A stretch of DNA of 14,567 nt from JAXGVG01 sp040773965. Lineage in GTDB: Bacteria > Pseudomonadota > Alphaproteobacteria > UBA9219. The notes below the pieces were generated by a model. The model saw only the letters and a program-made list of their open reading frames with translations. It was not told the DNA's origin and searched no databases. The translations under genes and the position numbers were made by a program. This document shows, one piece after another, positions 1 to 6,079 of the stretch (its first letter is position 1; each line of letters starts with the position of its first letter). The DNA is taken from NCBI GenBank assembly GCA_040773965.1, contig JAXGVG010000035.1, positions 1-14,567 on the forward strand, read 5' to 3'.

Positions 1-246
1 CAGGGCACCATCGATCACACGCCCGTTTATCCGCGCGAAGTCGTTCAGCGCGCGCTGGAAGCCGGCGCGGGGGCCGTCGTTCTCGTCCACAATCACCCGA
101 GCGGCGACGTCACGCCCAGCAAGGCCGATATCGATATGACGCGCGCGATCATGGACGCTTGCCGCCCGCTTGGCATCGCCATCCACGATCACATCAGCAG
201 CAGCCGCGCGGAAGTGGCGAGTTTCAAGACATTGGGATTGCTATAA
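1..246 (+). CDS. radC: RadC family JAB/MPN-domain protein, 3' end only
   Basis: The first 81 codons read open from base 1 to a TAA stop, so the gene begins outside the window. The visible part is the C-terminal half of a RadC-type JAMM/MPN domain. His30-x-His32 within HNHPSGD, followed ten residues later by Asp43, matches the HxH-x10-D zinc-ligand pattern. The upstream catalytic glutamate is not in view. RadC proteins were named for a DNA repair phenotype that was later disputed; their real role is uncertain, and a metal-dependent hydrolase activity is inferred from the fold. After DHI (residues 63-65) families usually continue with a glycine-containing turn and YVSF. Here that turn is SSSRAEVASF, so the tail is somewhat divergent. 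The stop codon ends one base before the stop of the convergent protease gene. Confidence 0.9.
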   Translation, partial: QGTIDHTPVYPREVVQRALEAGAGAVVLVHNHPSGDVTPSKADIDMTRAIMDACRPLGIAIHDHISSSRAEVASFKTLGLL

Positions 247-939
247 CTATCGGACCGCGCCCGCGAAGAAGAACCAGCCGAGGCCCACCGTAAAAATGAA
301 ACAGCCATAGGCGGCGTGTTCGGCGGCGGACCACTTGAGCGAACGGTGATGCGCATAGCTGTGCGCGAACATGGCGCCGCTGATGAGCGTCAGCGCGGGC
401 GCGACGGCGTTATGGAACATGATGTGAGCGAAGCCGAAGCAAAACGCGCTCATGGCGATCATGGCTGCCGGTTTCGGGAAAAGTGGCCGGTAGCGCTCGA
501 AAAAGAAGGCGCGGAAGACAAGTTCCTGCGGCAAAGCGGACAGAAGCGGATAAAGAATCATAACCGCCGCCCAGAGCGCGGGGCGTTCGAGCGGAAAACG
601 AAGGAAACGTTCCGGCGCGAGGGCGAGAGTCAAGGCAAGCAGGACGGGCATCAGGGCGAGAAAACGCAGAACGACAAGCCGCCTCAGGCTTGCCGATATA
701 CCCGCGCCCTCCCAAAGACCGGCCCATGAAAAACCCGGCGTGCGTCTCAAATTAACTGCCGCGTAAATCGTCAGAACCCACAGGCAGGCATGAATGACCC
801 ACCGGGGCGGCAAATCGAACCCCAGCATAGACGGAATGATAACAAAAAAGCCCATGATCTCGGCCCAAAGAAGTGCATTCTTTGTCCGGCCCCGCGTTAT
901 CGAAGCAACGCCTTCACGTTTTGAGCCAACGTCGATCAT
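247..939 (-). CDS. CPBP family intramembrane metalloprotease (Rce1/CAAX-like)
   Basis: This is a 230-residue, very hydrophobic protein with roughly six to eight membrane segments. It carries the three CPBP (ABI/CAAX protease) motifs in order: QELVFR at 138-143, FGFAH at 168-172 and HAAYG at 208-212, followed by the typical FxxGLGWFF segment. The family comprises glutamate-type membrane proteases that cut substrates within or near the bilayer. In Rce1 homologues the motif-1 glutamate pair and the two histidines form the active site. Here the first glutamate of the usual EExxxR is Gln138, so activity may be altered, although QE variants may form a real sub-branch. The ATG at 937-939 has a GGGGG-rich stretch just upstream and follows the dnaJ stop by 11 bp, so cotranscription with the chaperone genes is likely. 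The substrate is unknown. A link to membrane protein quality control is my inference from context. Confidence 0.8.
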   Translation of the reverse strand: MIDVGSKREGVASITRGRTKNALLWAEIMGFFVIIPSMLGFDLPPRWVIHACLWVLTIYAAVNLRRTPGFSWAGLWEGAGISASLRRLVVLRFLALMPVLLALTLALAPERFLRFPLERPALWAAVMILYPLLSALPQELVFRAFFFERYRPLFPKPAAMIAMSAFCFGFAHIMFHNAVAPALTLISGAMFAHSYAHHRSLKWSAAEHAAYGCFIFTVGLGWFFFAGAVR

Positions 940-950
940 CTGCCCCCGGA

Positions 951-2078
951 TTATTTACCGAAAACTTCTTTCACCTTGTTGAAGAACTTTTCGCTCGCGG
1001 GATGCGTTTTATGGTGTTCCGCTTCGACGGCGAATTCCTGTAAAAGTTCTTTTTGCCGCTTGGAGAGATGCACCGGAGTCTCCACCATCAGCTCGACATA
1101 CATGTCGCCGCGCGCCGAGCTCCGCAAAACCGACATGCCCTTGTGCTTGAGGCGCGTTTGATGTCCCGACTGCGTGCCGGGATCGACTTTCATTTCGGTC
1201 ATCGTGCCGTCGATCACGGGAACGTCGATGGTCCCGCCCAGCGCCGCCAGCGTCATGGGTACAGGCGCGCGGCAAAAAAGGTTCGCGCCTTCGCGCTGGA
1301 AAAGCGGATGCGGCTCGATGGAAAGAATGACGTACAGATCGCCCGGCGGCCCGCCATGCTGCCCCGCTTCGCCCTCGCCCGCGAGGCGAATGCGCGTGCC
1401 GTTTTCGACGCCGGGCGGAATGGTTACGGCCAGGGTACGCTCTTTTCGTATTCGCCCGATGCCCTGGCAGTTTTTGCAGGGATTCTTGATGACGTTCCCC
1501 GCGCCCTGGCATGCCGGGCACGTGCGTTCGATCGTGAAAAACCCTTGCTGCGCGCGCACGCGCCCGTGGCCCTGGCACATCTCGCACATGACGGGCGACG
1601 TTCCCGGCGCGGTGCCTTGCCCCTTGCAGTCGGGACATGGGGCGAGGCTGGAGACCTTGATGGTTTTTTCCGCGCCCCGGAAAGCTTCCTCCAGCGCGAT
1701 CGTCAGATCGTAGCGCTGATCCGCGCCGCGCGGGCTGCGCTGCTGCCGCCCGCCGCGCCGCCCGCCGCCCAGAATTTCGCCGAACATTTCCTCGAAAATA
1801 TCGCCGAATCCGGCGGCGAATTCGAAGCCGCTGAAACCGCCTCCGCCGCCCTGTTCGAACGCCGCGTGGCCGTAGCGGTCGTACGCCGCGCGGCGCTGGC
1901 CGTCGCGCAGGACGTCGTAAGCTTCGCTGATTTCCTTGAACTTGTGCTCGGCGTCCTTGTTCCCGTGGTTTTTGTCGGGATGGTGCTTCATCGCCAGCTT
2001 GCGATACGCCTTCTTGATGTCGTCGGCGCTGGCGTCCCTTGGCACGCCCAGAAGCTCGTAATAGTCCGCTTTGGCCAT
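951..2078 (-). CDS. dnaJ: Chaperone protein DnaJ (Hsp40)
   Basis: This 375-residue type I Hsp40 is full length for the family. It delivers unfolded clients to DnaK and stimulates its ATPase in the cytoplasm. The J domain covers residues 1-70, with the HPD tripeptide at 33-35. A Gly/Phe-rich linker spans about 74-110. The zinc-binding domain has all four CxxCxGxG repeats, starting at Cys148, Cys165, Cys187 and Cys201. The C-terminal substrate-binding domains run from about 210 to 350. The start MAKADYYELLGV is canonical. It is unusual that no Shine-Dalgarno sequence precedes the ATG: the 31 bases immediately upstream are a tract of 7-bp repeats. The gene lies 112 bp after dnaK and 11 bp before the CPBP protease gene, all in one direction, as in a chaperone operon. 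Confidence 0.97.
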   Translation of the reverse strand: MAKADYYELLGVPRDASADDIKKAYRKLAMKHHPDKNHGNKDAEHKFKEISEAYDVLRDGQRRAAYDRYGHAAFEQGGGGGFSGFEFAAGFGDIFEEMFGEILGGGRRGGRQQRSPRGADQRYDLTIALEEAFRGAEKTIKVSSLAPCPDCKGQGTAPGTSPVMCEMCQGHGRVRAQQGFFTIERTCPACQGAGNVIKNPCKNCQGIGRIRKERTLAVTIPPGVENGTRIRLAGEGEAGQHGGPPGDLYVILSIEPHPLFQREGANLFCRAPVPMTLAALGGTIDVPVIDGTMTEMKVDPGTQSGHQTRLKHKGMSVLRSSARGDMYVELMVETPVHLSKRQKELLQEFAVEAEHHKTHPASEKFFNKVKEVFGK

Positions 2079-2079
2079 T

Positions 2080-2110
2080 CAGTTATCAGCAATCGGCAAC
2101 CAGTAACCAG
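2080..2110. repeat. Heptamer repeat tract A, upstream of dnaJ
   Basis: On the + strand the units are CAGTTAT, CAGCAAT, CGGCAAC and CAGTAAC, followed by a partial CAG. This gives about four and a half copies of an imperfect 7-bp unit, CAGYAAY-like. The tract begins two bases upstream of the dnaJ start codon, in the position normally taken by the ribosome binding site. Its first ten bases form a perfect inverted match with bases 2166-2175 in tract B. Confidence 0.85.
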
Positions 2111-2165
2111 AAAATTTCCCTTACAAACAACCAAAAAGCGTTATCTGGTGGCACTTTTCCAATTT

Positions 2166-2196
2166 CTGATAACTGATGACTGTCCTCTGATTACTG
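2166..2196. repeat. Heptamer repeat tract B, inverted relative to tract A
   Basis: Read on the minus strand this is CAGTAAT, CAGAGGA, CAGTCAT, CAGTTAT and CAG, the same 7-bp unit as tract A in opposite orientation. The last sense codon (CAG, Gln635) and the TAA stop of dnaK lie inside the first unit, so the tract overlaps the end of the gene. Tracts A and B flank a 55-bp non-repetitive core (2111-2165). Confidence 0.85.
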
Positions 2197-4098
2197 TTTC
2201 CTGTCGTCTTTAACTTCGCTGAACTCGGCGTCCACGACGCCGGGCTCGGCTGACGGTTGTTCGGCGGCGGCGCCTGGCGCTTCGCCCCCGGCTTGCTGGC
2301 TCTTATAGAGCGCCTCGCCGAGTTTCATGGCCGTTTGCGCCAGGGTTTCCGTCTTGCCGCGGATGATCGAGGCATCGCCCGAATCCAAAACGCCCTTAAG
2401 GTCCGCGATGGCCTGTTCGATGGCCGTCTTGTCGCTCTCCGCGACCTTGTCGCCAACGTCCTTCAACGACTTTTCGGTGGTGTGGATAAGCCCGTCGGCA
2501 TGATTGCGCGCGTCCACCGCTTCGCGGCGGGCCTTGTCTTCCGTCGCGTGCGCTTCGGCGTCCTTGACCATGCGCTGGATGTCGGCGTCGGACAGACCGC
2601 CCGAAGCCTGGATGCGGATTTGCTGTTCCTTGTTCGTGGCCTTGTCCCTGGCCGTCACGCTCACGATGACGTTGGCGTCGATGTCGAACGTCACCTCGAT
2701 CTGCGGCACGCCGCGCGGCGCGTGCGGAATGCCGACAAGGTCGAATTGGCACAAAAGCTTGTTGTCGGCCGCCATTTCGCGTTCGCCCTGAAACACGCGG
2801 ATGGTCACCGCGTTCTGGCCGTCTTCGGCGGTCGAGAACACCTGGCTCTTTTTCGTGGGGATCGTCGTGTTGCGGTCGATCAGGCGCGTGAACACGCCGC
2901 CAAGCGTTTCGATGCCGAGCGACAAAGGCGTGACGTCGAGCAGGAGCACGTCCTTGACGTCGCCCTTCAAAACGCCGCCCTGAATGGCCGCGCCGACGGC
3001 CACGACTTCGTCCGGGTTCACGCCGCGGTGCGGCTCGCGCGCGAAGACTTCCTTCACGGTTTCGATGACCTTCGGCATGCGCGTCATGCCGCCCACCAGA
3101 ATAATTTCCTGAATGTCGGAAGGTTTCAACCCGGCGTCTTTCAGCGCCTTTTTGCACGGCTCGACGGTGCGCTGGATAAGATCTTCCACCAGCGATTCCA
3201 GCTTCGCGCGCGAAAGTTTCACGCTCAGGTGCTTCGGCCCCGTCTGGTCCGCGGTGATGAACGGCAGGTTCACTTCCGTCTGCACGGACGAGGAAAGCTC
3301 GATCTTCGCTTTTTCCGCCGCTTCCTTGAGGCGTTGCAACGCGAGGCGGTCTTGCCGCAAATCGATGCCCTGCTCTTTTTTGAACTCGTCGCACAGAAAG
3401 TCGATGATGCGCGCGTCGAAGTCTTCGCCGCCGAGGAACGTATCGCCGTTCGTCGATTTCACTTCGAAAACGCCGTCGCCGATCTCCAGCACGGAAACGT
3501 CGAACGTGCCGCCGCCGAGATCGTACACCGCCACGGTGCCCGTTTTCTTTTTCTCCATGCCGTAGGCGAGCGCGGCCGCCGTCGGCTCGTTGATGATGCG
3601 CAGCACTTCAAGCCCCGCAATCTTGCCCGCGTCTTTCGTCGCTTGCCGCTGGCTGTCGTTAAAATAGGCGGGAACGGTGATGACGGCTTGCGTGACTTTT
3701 TCGCCGAGATAGGCTTCGGCCGTTTCCTTCATCCTGATGAGGATAAAGGCGGAAATTTCGCTCGGGCTGTAATTCTTGCCGTTGGCCTCGACCCACGCGT
3801 CGTTGTTGGAGTTCTTGATGATTTTGTAAGGGACGAGGTCGATGTCCTTTTGCACCATCGGATCGTTGAAATTGCGGCCGATCAAACGCTTGATGGCAAA
3901 CAACGTGTTCGAGGGATTTGTCACCGCCTGGCGTTTGGCGCTTTGGCCGACAAGGCGCTCGCCGCTGCCCGTGAAGGCGACGATCGAAGGCGTTGTGTTC
4001 GAGCCTTCGGCGTTCGGAATGACTTTCGCCGTCGCGCCTTCCATGACGGCGACGCAGGAGTTGGTGGTGCCAAGATCGATGCCGATAACTTTTGCCAT
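2191..4098 (-). CDS. dnaK: Chaperone protein DnaK (Hsp70)
   Basis: This is a 635-residue Hsp70 of normal length. It is an ATP-driven cytoplasmic chaperone that works with DnaJ and the nucleotide exchange factor GrpE. The nucleotide-binding domain shows IDLGTTNS (7-14), a central VYDLGGGTFDVSVLE near residue 190 and VGGMTRMPKV near 335. The interdomain linker VLLLDVTPLSLGIETLGG lies near 385-403, followed by the peptide-binding domain and the helical lid. The tail runs GVVDAEFSEVKDDRKQ, close to the usual alphaproteobacterial ending. The final Gln is encoded by an adjoining repeat tract. The ATG has a good ribosome binding site, AAGGAAAAC, about four bases upstream. A spacer of 135 bp separates it from grpE and contains its own promoter candidate, so dnaK-dnaJ can probably be transcribed alone as well as from the grpE promoter. 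Confidence 0.98.
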   Translation of the reverse strand: MAKVIGIDLGTTNSCVAVMEGATAKVIPNAEGSNTTPSIVAFTGSGERLVGQSAKRQAVTNPSNTLFAIKRLIGRNFNDPMVQKDIDLVPYKIIKNSNNDAWVEANGKNYSPSEISAFILIRMKETAEAYLGEKVTQAVITVPAYFNDSQRQATKDAGKIAGLEVLRIINEPTAAALAYGMEKKKTGTVAVYDLGGGTFDVSVLEIGDGVFEVKSTNGDTFLGGEDFDARIIDFLCDEFKKEQGIDLRQDRLALQRLKEAAEKAKIELSSSVQTEVNLPFITADQTGPKHLSVKLSRAKLESLVEDLIQRTVEPCKKALKDAGLKPSDIQEIILVGGMTRMPKVIETVKEVFAREPHRGVNPDEVVAVGAAIQGGVLKGDVKDVLLLDVTPLSLGIETLGGVFTRLIDRNTTIPTKKSQVFSTAEDGQNAVTIRVFQGEREMAADNKLLCQFDLVGIPHAPRGVPQIEVTFDIDANVIVSVTARDKATNKEQQIRIQASGGLSDADIQRMVKDAEAHATEDKARREAVDARNHADGLIHTTEKSLKDVGDKVAESDKTAIEQAIADLKGVLDSGDASIIRGKTETLAQTAMKLGEALYKSQQAGGEAPGAAAEQPSAEPGVVDAEFSEVKDDRKQ

Positions 4099-4164
4099 GT
4101 TCGTTTTCCTTTTTTCATCAAACGGTTGTGGCCCCTGACGAGTCCGAACCGCAGTCTGAGGGTT

Positions 4165-4192
4165 AATATAGGGATGATTTTCGCGGGTGCAA
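4165..4192 (-). promoter_or_regulatory. Candidate dnaK promoter (sigma-70 or RpoH-like)
   Basis: On the minus strand TTGCAC (4187-4192) and TATATT (4165-4170) are 16 bp apart, about 65 bp before the dnaK ATG. The -10 region extends to CCTATATTAA, which also resembles the CYTATNT -10 described for alphaproteobacterial RpoH promoters. The -35 match is only moderate. No CIRCE element (TTAGCACTC-N9-GAGTGCTAA) is seen. Confidence 0.4.
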
Positions 4193-4209
4193 TGGAGTCG
4201 GCGGATATT

Positions 4210-4230
4210 TTAAGGCTAAAAAACCCTTAA
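4210..4230 (-). terminator. Weak hairpin after grpE
   Basis: A perfect 6-bp inverted repeat, TTAAGG and CCTTAA with a 9-nt loop, begins three bases after the grpE stop. The stem is AT-rich and short and lacks a clean U-run after it. It could act as a partial terminator or as an mRNA-processing hairpin between grpE and dnaK. Confidence 0.25.
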
Positions 4231-4233
4231 TTT

Positions 4234-4869
4234 TCAGGCTTCCGTATCCACTTTCGGCATGGCGGGGCCTCCTTTCGCCACGGCCACGAGCGCTTCGCGC
4301 AGCAGGCGATCCTGAATCATGTATCCGGCCTGAATGACCTGTACCACCGTGCCGGCGGGCTGATCCGTGTCTTCCATTTCCATCATCACGCGGTGAAAAT
4401 GCGGATCGAACATTTGTCCGAGCGGATCGATTTTCTTGATCCCGAAGCGTTCGAACGTTGCCAGCAACTGGCGCTCGGTCGCTTCCACGCCCATAACAAG
4501 ATTCTTAAGCGCCTCATCATTGCCGTTTTCCCTGGGAATGGCGTCCAGCGCGCGGCGAAAGTTGTCCGCCACAATCAGCATTTCCTTGGCGAAGTTGCTG
4601 ATCGCGTATTTGCGCGTGTCGTCGATTTCCTTTTGCAGGCGGCGGCGCGTGTTTTCGGCTTCCGCCATCGCGCGCAGCGCCCTGTCCTTCAGGTCCGCGA
4701 TCTCTTTTTGCGCGGCTTCCAGCGCGGGCGTTTCCACAGTCCCGGCCTGCGTTTCCGGAACGCCTGCCGCCGCCCTGTTTTCTTCTTCCGTTGCCGGATT
4801 GACGGCATCATCGGCCGTTTCGGCCGAAAAGGGTTTTGCCTCGGTCTGTTTGTGCTTCTGTTTCGTCAT
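4234..4869 (-). CDS. grpE: Protein GrpE (nucleotide exchange factor of DnaK)
   Basis: I chose the ATG at 4867-4869 (211 residues). It is preceded by AAGGGAAG seven to eight bases upstream, whereas the further ATG at 4915-4917, which would add 16 residues, has no convincing ribosome binding site. GrpE releases ADP from DnaK and also acts as a thermosensor. The variable N-terminus is acidic and probably disordered (about 1-50). The long dimerisation helix follows (about 50-105, with LEAAQKEIADLKDRALRAMAEAENTRRR). The beta domain is at the C-terminus, with the signature FDPHFHRVMMEMEDTDQPAGTVVQ at 154-177 and GYMIQDRLLREALVAVAKG at 182-200. It is the first gene of the chaperone cluster and is divergent from the GT9 gene. 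There is no hrcA next to it, although hrcA-grpE pairing is common in alphaproteobacteria. Confidence 0.95.
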   Translation of the reverse strand: MTKQKHKQTEAKPFSAETADDAVNPATEEENRAAAGVPETQAGTVETPALEAAQKEIADLKDRALRAMAEAENTRRRLQKEIDDTRKYAISNFAKEMLIVADNFRRALDAIPRENGNDEALKNLVMGVEATERQLLATFERFGIKKIDPLGQMFDPHFHRVMMEMEDTDQPAGTVVQVIQAGYMIQDRLLREALVAVAKGGPAMPKVDTEA

Positions 4870-4943
4870 CCATCTTCCCTTTAGAGAGCGTTTCCCTTCT
4901 ATCTTCCCCGGGGCCATGTTACAAGTTTTCCGGACAAGCCGCT

Positions 4944-4971
4944 ATGTGGGCGGAATTGCCGGTTTTTCAAG
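4944..4971 (-). promoter_or_regulatory. grpE: Candidate heat-shock (sigma-32/RpoH) promoter of grpE
   Basis: On the minus strand CTTGAA (4966-4971) is followed after 15 bp by CCCACAT (4944-4950). The RpoH consensus is CTTGAA, a 13-17 bp spacer and CCCCATNT. The predicted transcript would start roughly 65-70 nt before the grpE ATG. The position in front of a chaperone cluster supports the call. The -10 half has one clear mismatch. Confidence 0.5.
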
Positions 4972-4983
4972 AGCATTGCGGTT

Positions 4984-6000
4984 ATGCCGGACAAAAACCT
5001 GTTAACCATAAAGACTGTCGGCGTTATCGTCGGGCTCGATCTTGTGGGCGACGCGCTGATCAAACTGCCTTTTCTTCGCGCGTTGCGCGCGGCGTGGCCG
5101 GAAGCGCACATCCACTGGATCACAAGCAAAGGCCCGACGGCTTACAACGGGCCGCTGCGCGAAGTGACAAAGCATTTAATTGACTTTATTCACGAGCAAC
5201 CGGCATGGCTTTTGAAGACCGAGCCCCGAACCCCGAGCCCCGAACCCCGTTTCGACCTTCTGATCGACACGCGCAATCGCTGGCCCGAAGCGATACAGGC
5301 GCGGCGAAACGCGCCTCATGGATTGTTCATCGCGCCGGCGTTCCGTTTTCTTTTTTCGGACCGCCGTCCTTCGCTGTTCCAGCCGCGTCCGCCGCATCTG
5401 GTTGACCGGCTTTTGCAGCTTGTCGAATTAGCGGGTGGCGGTCGGTCCATGGCTACGGGGCAGTTGCCTGTTCCCGAAGATATGCTGGCCAGGGCGCGGC
5501 AGATCATGCCGGAAGGGCCTGTTTATATCGGCTTTGCGCCGGGCGCGGGCAACATGATCAAGGCTTGGCCGCGCGAACGTTTCGCGGCGCTTGCCGCGAT
5601 GCAGGCCGCGAAAAACCGCGTTCCCGTTTTTCTTCTGGGGCCCCAGGAACAGGACTGGCTCGAGGACTTGAAGGCCGCCGTGCCAACGGCCCTGTTTCCG
5701 CTTCAGGCCTATGAGGTTTGGGGCGACAAGGCGTACAGCATCGAGAAGACGCTGGCCGTGGGCAGTAGGCTAAACGTGGCTGTGGTTAACGACAGCGGCA
5801 CGAGTCATATGCTGGCGGCCGTGGATTGTCCCCTTATGAGTCTTTTCGGCCCCACCTCTCCGGCCAAGCTGGCGCCGCGCGTGACGCATAGTTTCGTCGT
5901 TAACGCGCAAGATTACGGCGGCAACGCAATGGAGGCCATTCCGGTGGCACCGGTCAATCTTATGATTAATAAGGTAATTTTATTACGAAAGAGGGGATGA
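4984..6000 (+). CDS. Glycosyltransferase family 9 (LPS heptosyltransferase-like)
   Basis: This is a 338-residue protein with the two Rossmann-like halves of GT9. The N-terminal signature is GDALIKLPFLRALRAAWPEA (about 22-41). The C-terminal half has IGFAPGAGNMIKAWP (about 182-196) and NDSGTSHMLAAVDCPLMSLFGPTSP (about 271-295), the nucleotide-sugar binding region that includes DSGTSH. GT9 enzymes add heptose or related sugars to the LPS inner core on the cytoplasmic face of the inner membrane, so the organism probably makes lipopolysaccharide. The exact acceptor cannot be told. Residues 80-89 (EPRTPSPEPR) come from an in-frame tract of 7-bp repeats and look like an inserted loop just before the strand FDLLIDTR. 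The ATG lacks a clear Shine-Dalgarno. The gene is divergent from grpE and its promoter is not obvious. Confidence 0.85.
   Translation: MPDKNLLTIKTVGVIVGLDLVGDALIKLPFLRALRAAWPEAHIHWITSKGPTAYNGPLREVTKHLIDFIHEQPAWLLKTEPRTPSPEPRFDLLIDTRNRWPEAIQARRNAPHGLFIAPAFRFLFSDRRPSLFQPRPPHLVDRLLQLVELAGGGRSMATGQLPVPEDMLARARQIMPEGPVYIGFAPGAGNMIKAWPRERFAALAAMQAAKNRVPVFLLGPQEQDWLEDLKAAVPTALFPLQAYEVWGDKAYSIEKTLAVGSRLNVAVVNDSGTSHMLAAVDCPLMSLFGPTSPAKLAPRVTHSFVVNAQDYGGNAMEAIPVAPVNLMINKVILLRKRG
5221..5249. repeat. In-frame heptamer repeat CCCCGAR inside the GT9 gene
   Basis: A partial GAG is followed by CCCCGAA (5224-5230), CCCCGAG (5231-5237), CCCCGAA (5238-5244) and CCCCG, about four units of seven bases. It can also be read as two copies of a 14-bp unit. 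Three heptamers equal seven codons, so the reading frame is kept and the tract encodes a Pro/Arg/Glu-rich stretch. The sequence differs from the CAG-type heptamers near dnaJ but has the same period. Confidence 0.85.
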
Positions 6001-6057
6001 AACAAATAAATTTGTTGAATTAACCAATAAGGGACAATAAGTTGCTTAAATTGGTTA
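6001..6057. repeat. Two inverted repeats in an AT-rich intergenic region
   Basis: Immediately after the GT9 stop, AACAAAT (6001-6007) and ATTTGTT (6010-6016) form a tight dyad with a 2-bp spacer. A second perfect 8-bp pair, TAACCAAT (6021-6028) and ATTGGTTA (6050-6057), has a 21-bp spacer. A weak promoter pair, TTGAAT (6015-6020) and TAAGTT (6038-6043) at 17 bp, overlaps them. They could be operator sites for the next gene or mRNA hairpins. No run of T follows, so they do not look like a standard terminator. Confidence 0.45.
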
Positions 6058-6079
6058 TCCGGAGCACAAAGAGGAAAAA

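Noticed and set aside
1053..2213. Long open frame on the + strand opposite dnaJ (386 codons)
   Set aside because: It is the antisense shadow of a well-conserved gene in GC-rich DNA. It has no recognisable domain and an Arg/Ala-rich composition.
2257..4230. Long open frame on the + strand opposite dnaK (657 codons)
   Set aside because: Antisense open frames opposite dnaK are a known codon-usage artefact. The translation shows no family motifs.
4870..4917. Upstream ATG extending GrpE by 16 residues
   Set aside because: It has no good ribosome binding site, while the ATG at 4867-4869 has AAGGGAAG at proper distance. The extra residues look like translated leader.
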